Positions 54,414 through 63,245 of a stretch of 64,000 bases of DNA are shown here, piece by piece. Positions within the stretch are counted from its first letter, which is position 1, and each line of letters begins with the position of its first letter. Position numbers and translations under genes: made by a program. Under the pieces are notes generated by a model. That model searched no databases. It saw only the letters and a program-made list of their open reading frames with translations, and was not told the DNA's origin. The stretch is from Hyphomicrobium_A sp963728165 (GTDB lineage: Bacteria > Pseudomonadota > Alphaproteobacteria > Rhizobiales > Hyphomicrobiaceae), in NCBI GenBank assembly GCA_963728165.1, contig CAVSIY010000001.1:124001-188000 (forward strand), written 5' to 3'.

Positions 54414-54908
54414 ATGACCCACGTGCAGACAGCTAAGGCGAAGGTTGGGAAGAGCAAGAAAAACGGCGGCAGCACGGCCTGTAAGCACAGCGCCGTGGTC
54501 GCATCCGGCAAGATTCCGCGCATCCATGTTCGCAGCTCGGACGATGCCAGCATCAAGTGGGATGCCGCCTTCGCGACCTACGGCGGCCATGGCGCCGACC
54601 AGTCCTCGACCATCGTCTACGAGATCGAGCCCGGCGGCCATCTCGGCTGGCATACGGACGCTACCGAGGAGACGCAGTACATCATCTCCGGCGCCGGCGA
54701 GCTGCACACGGAGGAGGGGACATTTCCGGTCGGGCCCGGCAGCGTCTTCGTGCTGCCGACCAACCTGCGCCACGATCTCGCCAACACCGGCAAGGATCCG
54801 CTGCGGGCCGTGGCGTTCTTTGCATCCGCCATGTTCACGCAGGACTTCGACAGCGTGATGCTGCCGCCGAAGTCGCACATCCTCGGCACGCCGAACCGCG
54901 AAGGATAA
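54414..54908 (+). CDS. Cupin-domain protein (164 aa)
   Basis: Single cupin beta-barrel, function unknown. Motif 1 is PGGHLGWHTDATEETQYIISG, with His-x-His-like metal ligands (WHTD, E) and motif 2 is FVLPTNLRHDL. The Lys-rich N-terminus has no signal peptide. ATG at 54414 behind GGAGG; an earlier ATG five codons upstream is possible. The deaminase gene begins 4 bases after its stop, so the two are co-translated. Confidence 0.85.
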   Translation: MTHVQTAKAKVGKSKKNGGSTACKHSAVVASGKIPRIHVRSSDDASIKWDAAFATYGGHGADQSSTIVYEIEPGGHLGWHTDATEETQYIISGAGELHTEEGTFPVGPGSVFVLPTNLRHDLANTGKDPLRAVAFFASAMFTQDFDSVMLPPKSHILGTPNREG

Positions 54909-54912
54909 GCCC

Positions 54913-55623
54913 ATGACGCGCTGTGACCACCATCCGCTCCCCGACACGGGGCGGCGGACCTTCCTCACGCGCACCGCGGCCGTCGCCGCAGTGGCCGTCG
55001 CTGCGGCCGGCGGTATTTTGCCCGAGGCTGCCATGGCGGCGCCCGAGGTGCCGGGAGGCGACAAGCGCAAGTTCATGGAAGAGGCGACGCGGCTCGCCAT
55101 CGAGTCGGTCGAGAAAGGCTGGGGCGGACCGTTCGGCGCCGTGATCGTGAAGGATGGCGAGATCATCGGGCGCGGTCAGAACCGCGTGCTGCTTATGGGC
55201 TGCCCGGTGTTCCACGCCGAGGTCACCGCCATCATGGATGCCTCCGCCAAGCTCAATCCGAAAGCGTTGCTCGGCAGCGATGCGGGTCCGGGCACCATCC
55301 TGGAAATGATCCCCCGTGAGCCGAACTCTCCCGATCTGGTGCCCGAGCGCGCGCGCATGCTCAAGGGGTGCGAGATCTACGTCAACGGCGCGCCGTGCCC
55401 GATGTGCATGAGCGCCATCTACTGGTCGCGCATCAGTCATCTCTATTTCGGCGCGAGCCTCAAGGACACGAGTGCGATCGGCTTCGACGATGCCTTCCAG
55501 TACGAGGATTTCACCAAGCCGTGGTCGGAGCGGAGCATCGCCGTGACGGCGAACTTCGAGCCCCAGATCGGCCTCAAGGCGTACAAGGCGTGGATGGATA
55601 AGAAGGACCGCCACCCGTTCTGA
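54913..55623 (+). CDS. Tat-exported nucleoside/guanine deaminase-like protein
   Basis: Zinc-dependent cytidine/deoxycytidylate deaminase family member (236 aa). Zinc site: HAEVTAI and PCPMCMSAIYW, with catalytic Glu in HAE. The N-terminus has a twin-arginine signal (GRRTFLTRTAAVAAVAVAAAGG) and a predicted cleavage near AMA. Export of such an enzyme is unusual because nucleobase deaminases normally work in the cytoplasm. The closest known group is guanine deaminase GuaD (PFGAVIVKDGEII). Possible role: using extracellular nucleobases as nitrogen source; inference only. Follows the cupin gene by 4 bases. Confidence 0.85.
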   Translation: MTRCDHHPLPDTGRRTFLTRTAAVAAVAVAAAGGILPEAAMAAPEVPGGDKRKFMEEATRLAIESVEKGWGGPFGAVIVKDGEIIGRGQNRVLLMGCPVFHAEVTAIMDASAKLNPKALLGSDAGPGTILEMIPREPNSPDLVPERARMLKGCEIYVNGAPCPMCMSAIYWSRISHLYFGASLKDTSAIGFDDAFQYEDFTKPWSERSIAVTANFEPQIGLKAYKAWMDKKDRHPF

Positions 55624-55641
55624 GCAGTCGTCGCCTGCGTG

Positions 55642-56454
55642 TCAGCCTATCCTCGCCAGCCGCCCAATCAGCGCCTCGGCCGCCGCGGGCGCGCGCAGCT
55701 TTCCTTCGTGGATGACATAGAGGAAGACGTCGCGCGGGCTTTTCTTGGCGCGCGCTGCGGCGCCGATGCAGGGAAGGTCGGCCGGTGCGCCCCCCGCCGC
55801 CCAGGTTTCGGCGCGCTTGGCCCATGCGTCGAGCGCCTTGGGCGGGTAGCCCGTCTTCACCGAGTCCTTGCCCTTCTGCAGCCGCGCGTAGACGAAGTCG
55901 CCGACGAGGTCGGGGATCGCCGGGTAGGTCGCGTGCTCGGCATACACGACTGGTATGGAGAAGCGCCGCAGCAGCGTGATGAAGGCCGGTGTGCAGAACG
56001 AGGGGTGGCGCACCTCGACCACGTGGCGCAGCTTGCGCCCGTCGAATGTTTGCGGCAGCAGCTCGAGAAAGGCGCCGAAGTCCGCCTCGTCGAACTTTTT
56101 GGTCGGCGCGAATTGCCAAAGAAGTGGCCCGAGCCGGTCGCCAAGTGCCACGGGACCTGACTCGAGGAAGCGCTTAATCGAGTCCCCGGCCTCTGCGAGC
56201 ACGCGGCGGTTGACGGCATACCTCGGGCCCTTGAGCGAGAAGACGAACCCGTCCGGCACCTCGCGCGCCCACTTGGCAAAGGTCGCCGGCGTTTGCGTGC
56301 GGTAGAAGGTGCCGTTGACCTCGATCGAGGTGAGATGCCGGCTGGCAAAGGTGAGCTCCTGCGCGTGCGGCAGCCCTTTGGGATAGAACACGCCGCGCCA
56401 GGGGGCATAGGTCCAGCCGCCGATGCCCACGCGGATCGTTCCGCTTTTCTTCAT
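55642..56454 (-). CDS. DUF72 family protein (YecE-like)
   Basis: Conserved TIM-barrel protein of unknown activity (270 aa). The start IRVGIGGWTYAPWRGVFYP is the DUF72 hallmark, followed by FASRHLTSIEVNGTFY, VFSLKGPRYAVNRRV and VVEVRHPSFCTP. The Tyr/Trp-rich pocket and Lys in KGPR suggest an enzyme, possibly acting on a nucleotide or sugar. Cytoplasmic. Convergent with the deaminase gene across 18 bases. Confidence 0.9.
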   Translation of the reverse strand: MKKSGTIRVGIGGWTYAPWRGVFYPKGLPHAQELTFASRHLTSIEVNGTFYRTQTPATFAKWAREVPDGFVFSLKGPRYAVNRRVLAEAGDSIKRFLESGPVALGDRLGPLLWQFAPTKKFDEADFGAFLELLPQTFDGRKLRHVVEVRHPSFCTPAFITLLRRFSIPVVYAEHATYPAIPDLVGDFVYARLQKGKDSVKTGYPPKALDAWAKRAETWAAGGAPADLPCIGAAARAKKSPRDVFLYVIHEGKLRAPAAAEALIGRLARIG

Positions 56455-56504
56455 AGTCGCCAGTTTATGCCAGCAATCCGCCCTTGCATGAAGGATGCTT
56501 TGTC

Positions 56505-56930
56505 ATGGACCACCCTTCCGGACAGGCCACGGGCCGCTTCGACATCGCCGAGATCGCCGCGGCGTTTCCCGCGACTGCCAAGACCCTGCTGCTCGACCGC
56601 TACCTGACCGACACGCCGCATGCGAGCGCGCGCGTGTTTCGCGTCTACGAGCCGACGCCGCCGCACTATCACGCCAACTCGGACGAATATCTCTACGTGT
56701 TCTGCGGGCGCGGCACGTTCTGGATGGAGGATCCGGCGAGCAAAGCCGAGTTCGCTCCCGGTCAGCTTCTCTTTTTCCGTCGCGGCATCGTGCATGCGCT
56801 GCCCGACATGCTGGAGGGTCCAATCATCTTCCTGTCCGTCGATGCGCCGCGCCGCGATCCAAAGGACATCATCTTCGTCGACCCGGCGGACGGAACGCCC
56901 GAGAGCTTCGTCCGACAGACCGGCGCGTGA
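56505..56930 (+). CDS. Cupin-domain protein (141 aa)
   Basis: Single cupin. Motif 1 is PPHYHANSDEYLYVFCGRGTFWM (HxH...E) and motif 2 is LFFRRGIVHALPDM, with all metal-binding His in place. The C-terminus has DAPRRDPKDIIFVDP, typical of small cupins near sugar or oxidoreductase genes. Start at the ATG at 56505, with AAGGATG eight bases upstream. Ends 1 base from the convergent DoxDA gene. Not closely similar to the other cupin at 54414. Confidence 0.87.
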   Translation: MDHPSGQATGRFDIAEIAAAFPATAKTLLLDRYLTDTPHASARVFRVYEPTPPHYHANSDEYLYVFCGRGTFWMEDPASKAEFAPGQLLFFRRGIVHALPDMLEGPIIFLSVDAPRRDPKDIIFVDPADGTPESFVRQTGA

Positions 56931-56931
56931 G

Positions 56932-58009
56932 CTAGGGCGCGACTGTCGCAAGCGATGCCCGCCACTTGGCGCCGTTGATCGCCTCGAGCACCAGATCATA
57001 CTCGCCTGGGGCAATGGGGGCCGGCGCGGGCAACGTGATGGTGGCGCGCGCGCCCGTCTGGCCGCTGAAACCGATCGTCTCGGTTTTGAAGCGCGAGGCC
57101 CAGGCATACGGATAGGCGTTGCGGATGTCGCTTTGGGGCAGGGCCGCGAGCGCCGCGCCGTCCCATGCCGCGACGGTGGCGCCGGAGCTGTCGGTGAGCC
57201 GCGCCGCAATGATGTAGGCCGCGCCCGTGTCGGGGCCCGCATCCACGTAGGCGTTGAACCGCACCGCGCCGTCGGGCGCAATCGTCACGGCGCTGAGTGC
57301 AATGTCGTGGCGATGGAAGTTGGTGCGCGAGTGCAGCGGCGTGACGACGGCGCCGAACAGGATCTGGTAGCTGAGCACGTGTGAAGACGACGCAGGTCGC
57401 CGCCAGCGCGCGTGCAAGCTTGCGCAGCGTCTGTTCGGGCAGCGGACCGCTGGCGATCCAGTTGAGCCAGGCATTCTTTTGCGCCCAGGCGGTTCGGCCC
57501 AGCCGCTCGTCCAGCGAGAAGGCGCCGCTGCCGGCGAGGAACAGGGCGCTCGACATCGCCACGCCCGACACCGCCATGGTCCATTCGTCGAGGCAGGTCG
57601 ATCCCATCCAGCCGAAGATCAGCATGAGTGCCACGTTGAGCCAGAGGCTGGCGAAGGCCGCCGCCCGCGTCATCAGACCGAAGATCAGCGCCAGCCCGAC
57701 GGCGAGCTCGGCGATGGTCCAGGCCCACACCGAGGCGAGGATCAGATCGGGGTGGGCCAGCGTCCATTCGATGGGGCCTTGCACCCACAGCGCGCCCGGG
57801 AGCGCGTGCGTGAGCTTGGCCGCGACGAAGCCCGGCGCGTTAAAGTCGAGCTTCAAGGCCAGATCGACGCCGTCGACTGGGCGGAAATCATAAAAGAGGC
57901 GCCGGCTCGCCCCGCCCCAGAAGATGAAGCCCTGGACGAGGCGCGTTCCCAAGAGCGCCAGTGCCAGCAGCGACAGGTCCGCGTGGCGGACCGTTCCCGC
58001 CTCAGTCAT
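56932..58009 (-). pseudogene. Frameshifted DoxDA-type (thiosulfate:quinone oxidoreductase) fusion
   Basis: The first part (about residues 1-210 from the ATG at 58007-58009) is a DoxD domain: LGTRLVQGFIFWGGASRRLFY and four membrane helices. The second half (YQILFGAVVTPLHSRTNFHRHDIAL, to the stop at 56932) is DoxA-like. The two are in different frames that meet near 57380; dropping one base makes a single protein of about 358 aa. Fused DoxDA proteins are annotated as thiosulfate:quinone oxidoreductases or terminal quinol oxidase subunits. Third single-base insertion in this window. Confidence 0.8.
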
Positions 58010-58137
58010 GAAGCCCTCCTTTTGCCTCTTACCGCGTGCGCTTCGACGCCATATCTAGGATGATAAGTGTTTGCGGTGGGTCAATGCCGCCGCGAGAAGG
58101 GCCGGTGACGATGATTGGCGTCATCAGGAGGGGACAG

Positions 58138-58803
58138 ATGCAGGCAAAAGCCGCCATCATGGCGCTCGCCGCGTGCGCCATCGTTACCAGCGCGGCATGG
58201 GGCGGGGAGCCCGACCCCGCGCAGGTCGGCCAAGCCCGCGCGGCCGTCAAAGAGCTCGGGGAAAACTTGAAGCGCCAGCTCATGGCGGCGATCGCGGCCG
58301 GCGGTCCGGCTTCGGCGATCGGCGTGTGCAAGACCATCGCGCCGGCGCTCGCCGAGAAGGCGGGCTCCGTGCGCGGCCTCAAGGTCGGGCGCACGAGCTT
58401 GCGCGTGCGCAATCCCGCCAACGCGCCGGACGCCTGGGAGCGCAGCGTGCTCGAGGACTTCGCCGCCCAGATCAAGGCCGGTACCGATCCCGCCAAGCTC
58501 GAGCACGCGGAGACGGTGACGGACGCGAGCGGCGCCAGCGTGTTCCGCTACATGAAGGCCATCCCCATGGCGGCGGTGCCCTGCCTCACCTGCCACGGCG
58601 CGCCCGAGCCGTCGCTCAAAGCCGAGATCACGCGGCTTTATCCGCAGGACCAGGCGACCGGCTTCAAGCCGGGCGAGTTGCGCGGGGCGTTCACGGTGAC
58701 GGCGCCGGCCGCGCCATCGGTGCCGCCTCCGGCCGGGGCCTGTGCCTCCGCCGTGAGCCCTACGATCCGGTTTGGGATTGCAGCGTGCGATAGGCGTGCG
58801 TGA
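58138..58803 (+). CDS. DUF3365 (Tll0287-like) heme-binding protein
   Basis: Periplasmic c-type heme sensor or electron-transfer protein (221 aa). Signal peptide (AIMALAACAIVTSAAWG), then the Tll0287-like domain with LRVRNPANAPDAWERSVLEDF and the single heme site CLTCHG. The Cys342-like surrounding (AVPCLTCHG) fits a c-type heme with a redox-labile Cys ligand. Perfect AGGAGGGG site before the ATG at 58138. The C-terminal tail is Pro/Ala-rich. Its last 44 bases overlap the convergent membrane protein gene. Divergent from DoxDA, with which it could share electrons. Confidence 0.87.
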   Translation: MQAKAAIMALAACAIVTSAAWGGEPDPAQVGQARAAVKELGENLKRQLMAAIAAGGPASAIGVCKTIAPALAEKAGSVRGLKVGRTSLRVRNPANAPDAWERSVLEDFAAQIKAGTDPAKLEHAETVTDASGASVFRYMKAIPMAAVPCLTCHGAPEPSLKAEITRLYPQDQATGFKPGELRGAFTVTAPAAPSVPPPAGACASAVSPTIRFGIAACDRRA

Positions 58804-59401
58804 CGGCGAGCCAGGTGACGGGAACGCTCACGAGAATGCCGACCACGAGCGCCAAGAGCCCCAACAGGTTGAGGCCGATCAGGGCGAGGCCGAACAGGAA
58901 CAGCTGTCCCTTGCTGCCTTTGGTGATGCGCCAACTTTCCTTCAGCGCCTCGACCGGCCGGCTCGCCCGGTCGATGACGAAGTAGGGCGCGAAGCCAAGC
59001 CCGATGGCGGCGATGATGCCCGGCACGACGAGCAGCAGGAAACCGATGACGATGATGAGCCCGGCGAGCAGCTCGGTGCCGAGGAAGCGCCAGAACGGCT
59101 GCGGATTCCACAGATCGCCGATGGTCACGCCGGCGATGTCGTCGTGCGCACGCAAGGCGAAAGTCGTTGCTCCCAGAGAGACAAAAATGCTGAGCACGAT
59201 GCTCACCAGCGAGGCCACCAAGTGCGCGGCCGAGGGCGGTGGCGGCGGGGTTCCGGGCACGAGCTCGGGCCCCGGAAACAGAATGCCGGGGATCGACGGG
59301 ATGACCATCGTCAAAAGGAAGGCGCCGATGAGGATGCCGGGGCGCTTCTTGAAGGTCTCCCAACCGAACCCGATGCAGTCGCCGATGGAGAACGCAGGCA
59401 T
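58760..59401 (-). CDS. Six-helix membrane protein (213 aa)
   Basis: Integral membrane protein resembling DUF975/DUF2189-type proteins. The N-terminal IGDCIGFGWETFKKRPGILIGAF is characteristic; five or six helices follow, with ALKESWRITKGSKGQLFLFGL near the C-terminus, a motif shared with glycerophosphodiester phosphodiesterase membrane domains. Function unknown, possibly transport or sensing. The 3' end overlaps the DUF3365 gene by 44 bases. Start at the ATG at 59399-59401. Confidence 0.8.
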   Translation of the reverse strand: MPAFSIGDCIGFGWETFKKRPGILIGAFLLTMVIPSIPGILFPGPELVPGTPPPPPSAAHLVASLVSIVLSIFVSLGATTFALRAHDDIAGVTIGDLWNPQPFWRFLGTELLAGLIIVIGFLLLVVPGIIAAIGLGFAPYFVIDRASRPVEALKESWRITKGSKGQLFLFGLALIGLNLLGLLALVVGILVSVPVTWLAVTHAYRTLQSQTGS

Positions 59402-59598
59402 GCCGCCCCTCTCTGCAATGAACTTGTGACTTTGAAATCGCGCGCGGGGACTGCGATGATGGCTCGGCAGTCGTTAAGGAAGGCTCGCGTTCGTTGCTCA
59501 AAGCCAACAGCGTCTTGGTGAAGGGATGGTGTCGGCCCTTTGAGTTAAGTCTCCGGTATCCCAACTTGACGAATATGGGGCGCCGCCAGGGAGGTAGG

Positions 59599-59862
59599 AT
59601 GATGCGTAAAGGACTATTGGCAGCCGTGGGCTTTGGTGTGCTGGCAGCTTTGGCGCCGGTAGGGGCTCGCGCCGATTCGATGTGGGACGTGGCGAGTGCG
59701 CGCGCTAACGCCCGTGCCGGCGGCCCGATCAGCGCTTATGATGCGGAGCTGTTGGATCGCTGGGGGTGCTTGAGCGGGACGCGCAGTGCCTTCTGCCGGC
59801 GCATCGCGCACGGGTACACCAGCCCCGGGTATCGTGGCGGCAAGCGCCGCGCACGGCGCTGA
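59599..59862 (+). CDS. Small exported basic protein (87 aa)
   Basis: Signal peptide (GLLAAVGFGVLAALAPVGARA) behind GGGAGGTAGG; the double ATG at 59599/59602 gives the start. The mature part has two cysteines (WGCLSG, AFCRR) and a Gly/Arg-rich basic end (YRGGKRRARR) that could bind nucleic acid or polyanions. No family recognised. Followed by a coiled-coil gene. Confidence 0.65.
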   Translation: MMRKGLLAAVGFGVLAALAPVGARADSMWDVASARANARAGGPISAYDAELLDRWGCLSGTRSAFCRRIAHGYTSPGYRGGKRRARR

Positions 59863-59911
59863 GGCGATCGCAGGCACGTGCTCTATTGCAAGGCAAGGAT
59901 GAGAGGAACCA

Positions 59912-60103
59912 ATGGCCGACCCGGAAGCCCTCGCTGAGATCGACCAGCGCATCGCCGTGCTCCGCGACAACCTGCGCGAGCTCGTCGAACAGGCGGCAGC
60001 CTACTCTGGTGCGGCGGATGAAACGCGCACCGCCGACCGCATCGCCGACCAGGAGGCGCGGCTCGCCGAGCTCCTGAAGGAGCGCGAGGCGCTGGCGAAG
60101 TAG
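59912..60103 (+). CDS. Small coiled-coil protein (63 aa)
   Basis: Cytoplasmic, almost fully helical: EIDQRIAVLRDNLRELVEQA and EARLAELLKEREAL give heptad repeats around a short polar turn (YSGAADETRTA). The pattern resembles a helical hairpin adaptor or antitoxin-like peptide, but there is no toxin gene next to it. The AGGAACC before the ATG is a fair ribosome-binding site. Confidence 0.65.
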   Translation: MADPEALAEIDQRIAVLRDNLRELVEQAAAYSGAADETRTADRIADQEARLAELLKEREALAK

Positions 60104-60131
60104 CTCATCTGAAACGTAGACTCAGATCCGA

Positions 60132-60665
60132 TCAGCCGCGCGTGCCCAAGGGGCCGACCGGCCGCTGAGGCGCGGCGCGGACGCCCCCGGCAATGCGGGT
60201 GCCGGTGCCGAGAAGCCCGACGAGCACCAAGGCCTTGAGGGCCAGGACCGGCCCGGCGGGGTCGACCCCGAGGCTGCGCAGGAGCATCTCGGCAAGCTTA
60301 GTCAGATAGAGGTAGGCGAGACCGATATAGGTTGCGTTGCGCCAGAGATAGAATTGGCACCACCACCTGCCCCGCAGAGGTCGCCGCTCGGGCGGCAGCT
60401 TATTGTAGGTGCTGCATGCGATCTCGAGCGAGACGAGGAAAGTCGCGAGCAAGACCACGTTGTCCATGGCTGTCAGCCGCTCGGCGAACCAATCTTGCCC
60501 GATGGCTTTGGGGAGGCGTGCCGCGACGCCCATGACGGCGATCATCATCGTGGCGTCGTAGACTGCGGGCTCGCGCCACGACATTGCAAACCTGCGGTGC
60601 CACCTGAATGAGGCGGCGACCGCCAGGACGCAGGCGGAAACGAAGATGACGGTGATGTCCGACAT
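60132..60665 (-). CDS. Integral membrane protein (177 aa)
   Basis: Four or five hydrophobic helices (ITVIFVSACVLAVAASF, MMIAVMGVAARL, NVVLLATFLVSLEIACS, YIGLAYLYLTKLAEML, and LALKALVLVGLLGTGTRIAG). Basic PPERRPLRGRWW lies in a loop. ATG at 60663-60665 is behind GAGGAG. No family recognised; could be a small transporter or receptor. The stop at 60132 leaves 28 bases to the convergent coiled-coil gene. Confidence 0.7.
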   Translation of the reverse strand: MSDITVIFVSACVLAVAASFRWHRRFAMSWREPAVYDATMMIAVMGVAARLPKAIGQDWFAERLTAMDNVVLLATFLVSLEIACSTYNKLPPERRPLRGRWWCQFYLWRNATYIGLAYLYLTKLAEMLLRSLGVDPAGPVLALKALVLVGLLGTGTRIAGGVRAAPQRPVGPLGTRG

Positions 60666-60781
60666 GGGCTCCTCGCGCAAAATGATGCGGCGAGGTTCTT
60701 AACACCGCGCCAGCGGCGCGCGTTGTTCCCAAGGGATCAGTTGCGCGGGGCAATGGGCGAATTAGATGACGGGGCCGGCAC

Positions 60782-61324
60782 TCAGTTCGTGGGCGCGGCG
60801 GCTTGTGCGCCCGGCGCGTCGAGCGCTGCGAGCAGCCGCTCGATGTCTGCCTTCTCGATCGCTAGAGTTGCGTCGCCGCCGTCCTGCGCAAAGACCTTGA
60901 GCTGATAGCCGCTTGCCGTCGCGCGGCGCAGCTCGCTCTCAGGAATCTCGATCGTGACATTCTCGTCGAATACGCATGAGCGCTTCTCGCACGATCGATG
61001 CCGCGAGACGCGTTGGAGGGTCAGCGCCTCGGCGCGCGCATTGCGTGCGCTTTCATACCGCCGCATACGTTCGGCCTTATAGACGAAGCCGACGCCGAGC
61101 AGCGTTGCGCTCGCTCCCGTCTTGCGGTCGACGCGGGCGACGAGCTCCGTGGTGATGGTATTGGGATAGCCGCCCACGGTCCGCTGCCCCGTCGTGTACT
61201 CGCGATAGGGGCGGAAGGTGTCGTCGCGCAGGGCGATCGCAGGCGCAACCTGGTTCACGGCGCAGGCGGCGAGAAGGGCGCTGCCCAACACGGCAATCGA
61301 CGCAGCGAAGCGCGTGCCTCGCAT
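60782..61324 (-). CDS. Predicted lipoprotein (180 aa)
   Basis: Signal peptide with lipobox (AVLGSALLAAC) from the ATG at 61322-61324. The mature protein has the TTGQRTVGGYPNTITTELVARVD stretch, two cysteines (RSCEKRSCVF) that may pair, and a C-terminal ADIERLLAALDAPGAQ. No known family. It is on the same strand as the aldo/keto reductase upstream, 62 bases away, but probably unrelated. An ATG six bases earlier has too short a spacing from its ribosome-binding site. Confidence 0.7.
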   Translation of the reverse strand: MRGTRFAASIAVLGSALLAACAVNQVAPAIALRDDTFRPYREYTTGQRTVGGYPNTITTELVARVDRKTGASATLLGVGFVYKAERMRRYESARNARAEALTLQRVSRHRSCEKRSCVFDENVTIEIPESELRRATASGYQLKVFAQDGGDATLAIEKADIERLLAALDAPGAQAAAPTN

Positions 61325-61386
61325 GAACATGTCCCCCGGGCCACCCGGCAATATGCCGGAGAGGCTAGCATAGGGGGTGCTGGCGA

Positions 61387-62277
61387 CTAGCGGGCGCGGG
61401 CGGCGCGATCGAGCTCGGCGAAGTCGGTGTCGGAGAGCGTGATGGCGGCGGCGGCGACGTTCTCCTCCAGATGCGCGACCTTGGAGGTGCCGGGGATCGG
61501 CAGCATGACGGGGCTGCGCTTCAGGAGCCAGGCGAGCGCAATCTGCCCCGGCGTCGCCTTGTGGCGCTCAGCGATCGTCGCCAGCATCGACGTCGATTTT
61601 GCGAGCCCGCCGGCGCCGAGCGGGAACCAGGGGATGAAGCCGATGCCGTGGCGCTCGCAGTGCGCGAGCACGTCCTCGCTTTCGCGATCGACGAGATTGT
61701 AGCGGTTCTGCACGGTGGCGACCTTGAACACTTTCGACGCCGCCTCGATGTCGGCGACAGACACCTCGCTCAAACCGGCAAAGCGGATGATCTTGTCGTC
61801 GATGAGCTGCCTGATCGCGGCAAACTGCTCGTCGCGCGGCACCTTCGGGTCGATGCGGTGCAGCTGCCATAGGTCGATCTGCTTAACCCCGAGGTTTGCG
61901 AGGCTCTTCTTGGCCTCCCCGATAAGGTACTCGGGATCGCCGCGCGACACCCAGTGGTCGGGCCCGGGCCGCGTCAGGCCGGCCTTGGTGGCGATGACGA
62001 GGCCCGTGTAGGGATGCAGCGCCTCGCGCAGGAGCCGCTCGGACACGTCGGGGCCGTAGCTGTCGGCGGTGTCGATGAAGTTGACGCCGAGCTCGGGCAC
62101 CCGTTTGAGCGTGCGCAGCGCCTCGGCGCGGTCGGCGGGCTCGCCCCAGATGCCGGGGCCGGTGACGCGCATGGCGCCGAAGCCGAGCCGGTGCACGGCG
62201 AGCTCGCCGCCGATCCTGAAGGTGCCGGAGAGGGCGGCGTCGGGCGCCTTTGTGTGCTGCAGGGTGTCGCTCGTCAT
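61387..62277 (-). CDS. Aldo/keto reductase
   Basis: NADPH-dependent reductase of aldehydes or ketones (296 aa), cytoplasmic TIM barrel. Catalytic tetrad: Asp in FIDTADSYG, Tyr in the same motif, Lys in VIATKAGL, His in WQLHRID. The C-terminal LLKRSPVMLPIPGTSKVAHLEEN binds the cofactor. Closest to the YajO/AKR11-like group; the substrate is unknown. A perfect AAGGAGG precedes the ATG. Confidence 0.92.
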   Translation of the reverse strand: MTSDTLQHTKAPDAALSGTFRIGGELAVHRLGFGAMRVTGPGIWGEPADRAEALRTLKRVPELGVNFIDTADSYGPDVSERLLREALHPYTGLVIATKAGLTRPGPDHWVSRGDPEYLIGEAKKSLANLGVKQIDLWQLHRIDPKVPRDEQFAAIRQLIDDKIIRFAGLSEVSVADIEAASKVFKVATVQNRYNLVDRESEDVLAHCERHGIGFIPWFPLGAGGLAKSTSMLATIAERHKATPGQIALAWLLKRSPVMLPIPGTSKVAHLEENVAAAAITLSDTDFAELDRAARAR

Positions 62278-62468
62278 ACGGGCCTCCTTGTTTGGAGAAG
62301 CGGAGTCGTGGGCAAGCAGGATGCGTTGCTTGCGAGCTGGGGTGCAACGGGTCTGCGAGCAAGGGGTTGCTTCACTCCGCCGCCTGCCGGACGCAAAATC
62401 GAGGCTGCAGCCTTTAAGTTCCGTTGCTATAGCGGGCTGGCCAAGTCCACCTGCCCGGAGCTCACCCC

Positions 62469-62762
62469 ATGCCTCAATCGCAAGACATCCACGAAGCCCT
62501 CGAGCGCCTCGCGCGCGAGAATGCCGAGCTGAACGGCTTGGTTCTCGCCACCGGCGTCATCCTCACCCAGCTGCTGCAGTCGATGTGCCTGAGGGAGCTC
62601 AACCCGCAGGCGGCGGCGACCGGGATCGTGACCAACGCGGAGGCGGCCATCGAGGGCTTCAAGCCGGAGGAGGCGCGGCCGCTCGATGCCGTCATGAAGG
62701 CGCGCGCGCTGCAGGCGGTGAAGCAGTACGAGGAGCAGCTGCGCTCCGTGTTGCCGACCTGA
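62469..62762 (+). CDS. Hypothetical protein (97 aa)
   Basis: Small helical cytoplasmic protein; begins MPQSQDIHEALERLARENAEL and has two Ala-rich helices. GGAG lies eight bases before the ATG. The stop is followed 2 bases later by the MaoC gene, which indicates co-translation. Family not recognised. Confidence 0.65.
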   Translation: MPQSQDIHEALERLARENAELNGLVLATGVILTQLLQSMCLRELNPQAAATGIVTNAEAAIEGFKPEEARPLDAVMKARALQAVKQYEEQLRSVLPT

Positions 62763-62764
62763 CG

Positions 62765-63214
62765 ATGGTGGCGGACGGCGGCCTGTATCTCGAGGATCTG
62801 TACGTCGGCCAGCGTTTCATGAGCGCGACGCTGGTCGTGACGGCGGACGAGATCAAGGCGTTCGCGGCCGCGTTCGACCCGCAGCCCTTTCATCTCGACG
62901 AGGCGGCCGCCGCGGCAACGCTGCTCGGCGGCCTTGCGGCCAGCGGCTGGCATACGGCCGCGCTGACCATGCGGCTGTTGGTGGACAGTGGCACGATCGC
63001 CGGCGGCGTCATCGGCGCCAGCGTGGAGATCGCGTGGCCGCGCCCCGTCCGCCCGGGCGATAAGCTGCAGGTGGAGAGCGAGGTGATGGAGATCACGCCG
63101 TCGCGCTCCAAGCCCGACCGCGGCATCGTGGTCTTGAAGAGCGAGACCCGCAATCAGCGCGGCGAGGCGGTTCAGGTGCTCACCTCGAAGCTGATCGTCC
63201 CGCGCCGGCCTTAA
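62765..63214 (+). CDS. MaoC-like (R)-hydratase family protein (149 aa)
   Basis: Hot-dog-fold enoyl-CoA hydratase-like enzyme acting on acyl-CoA. The catalytic segment is FDPQPFHLDEAAA (Asp and His as in MaoC/PhaJ), and ASGWHTAALTMRLL follows. GGVIGASVEIAWPRPVRPGD is also a family segment. It starts 2 bases after the preceding gene's stop, without its own ribosome-binding site, so it is translationally coupled. Confidence 0.9.
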   Translation: MVADGGLYLEDLYVGQRFMSATLVVTADEIKAFAAAFDPQPFHLDEAAAAATLLGGLAASGWHTAALTMRLLVDSGTIAGGVIGASVEIAWPRPVRPGDKLQVESEVMEITPSRSKPDRGIVVLKSETRNQRGEAVQVLTSKLIVPRRP

Positions 63215-63245
63215 TTGCGCGCCGATCAACCGCTAGCCAGCGCGC

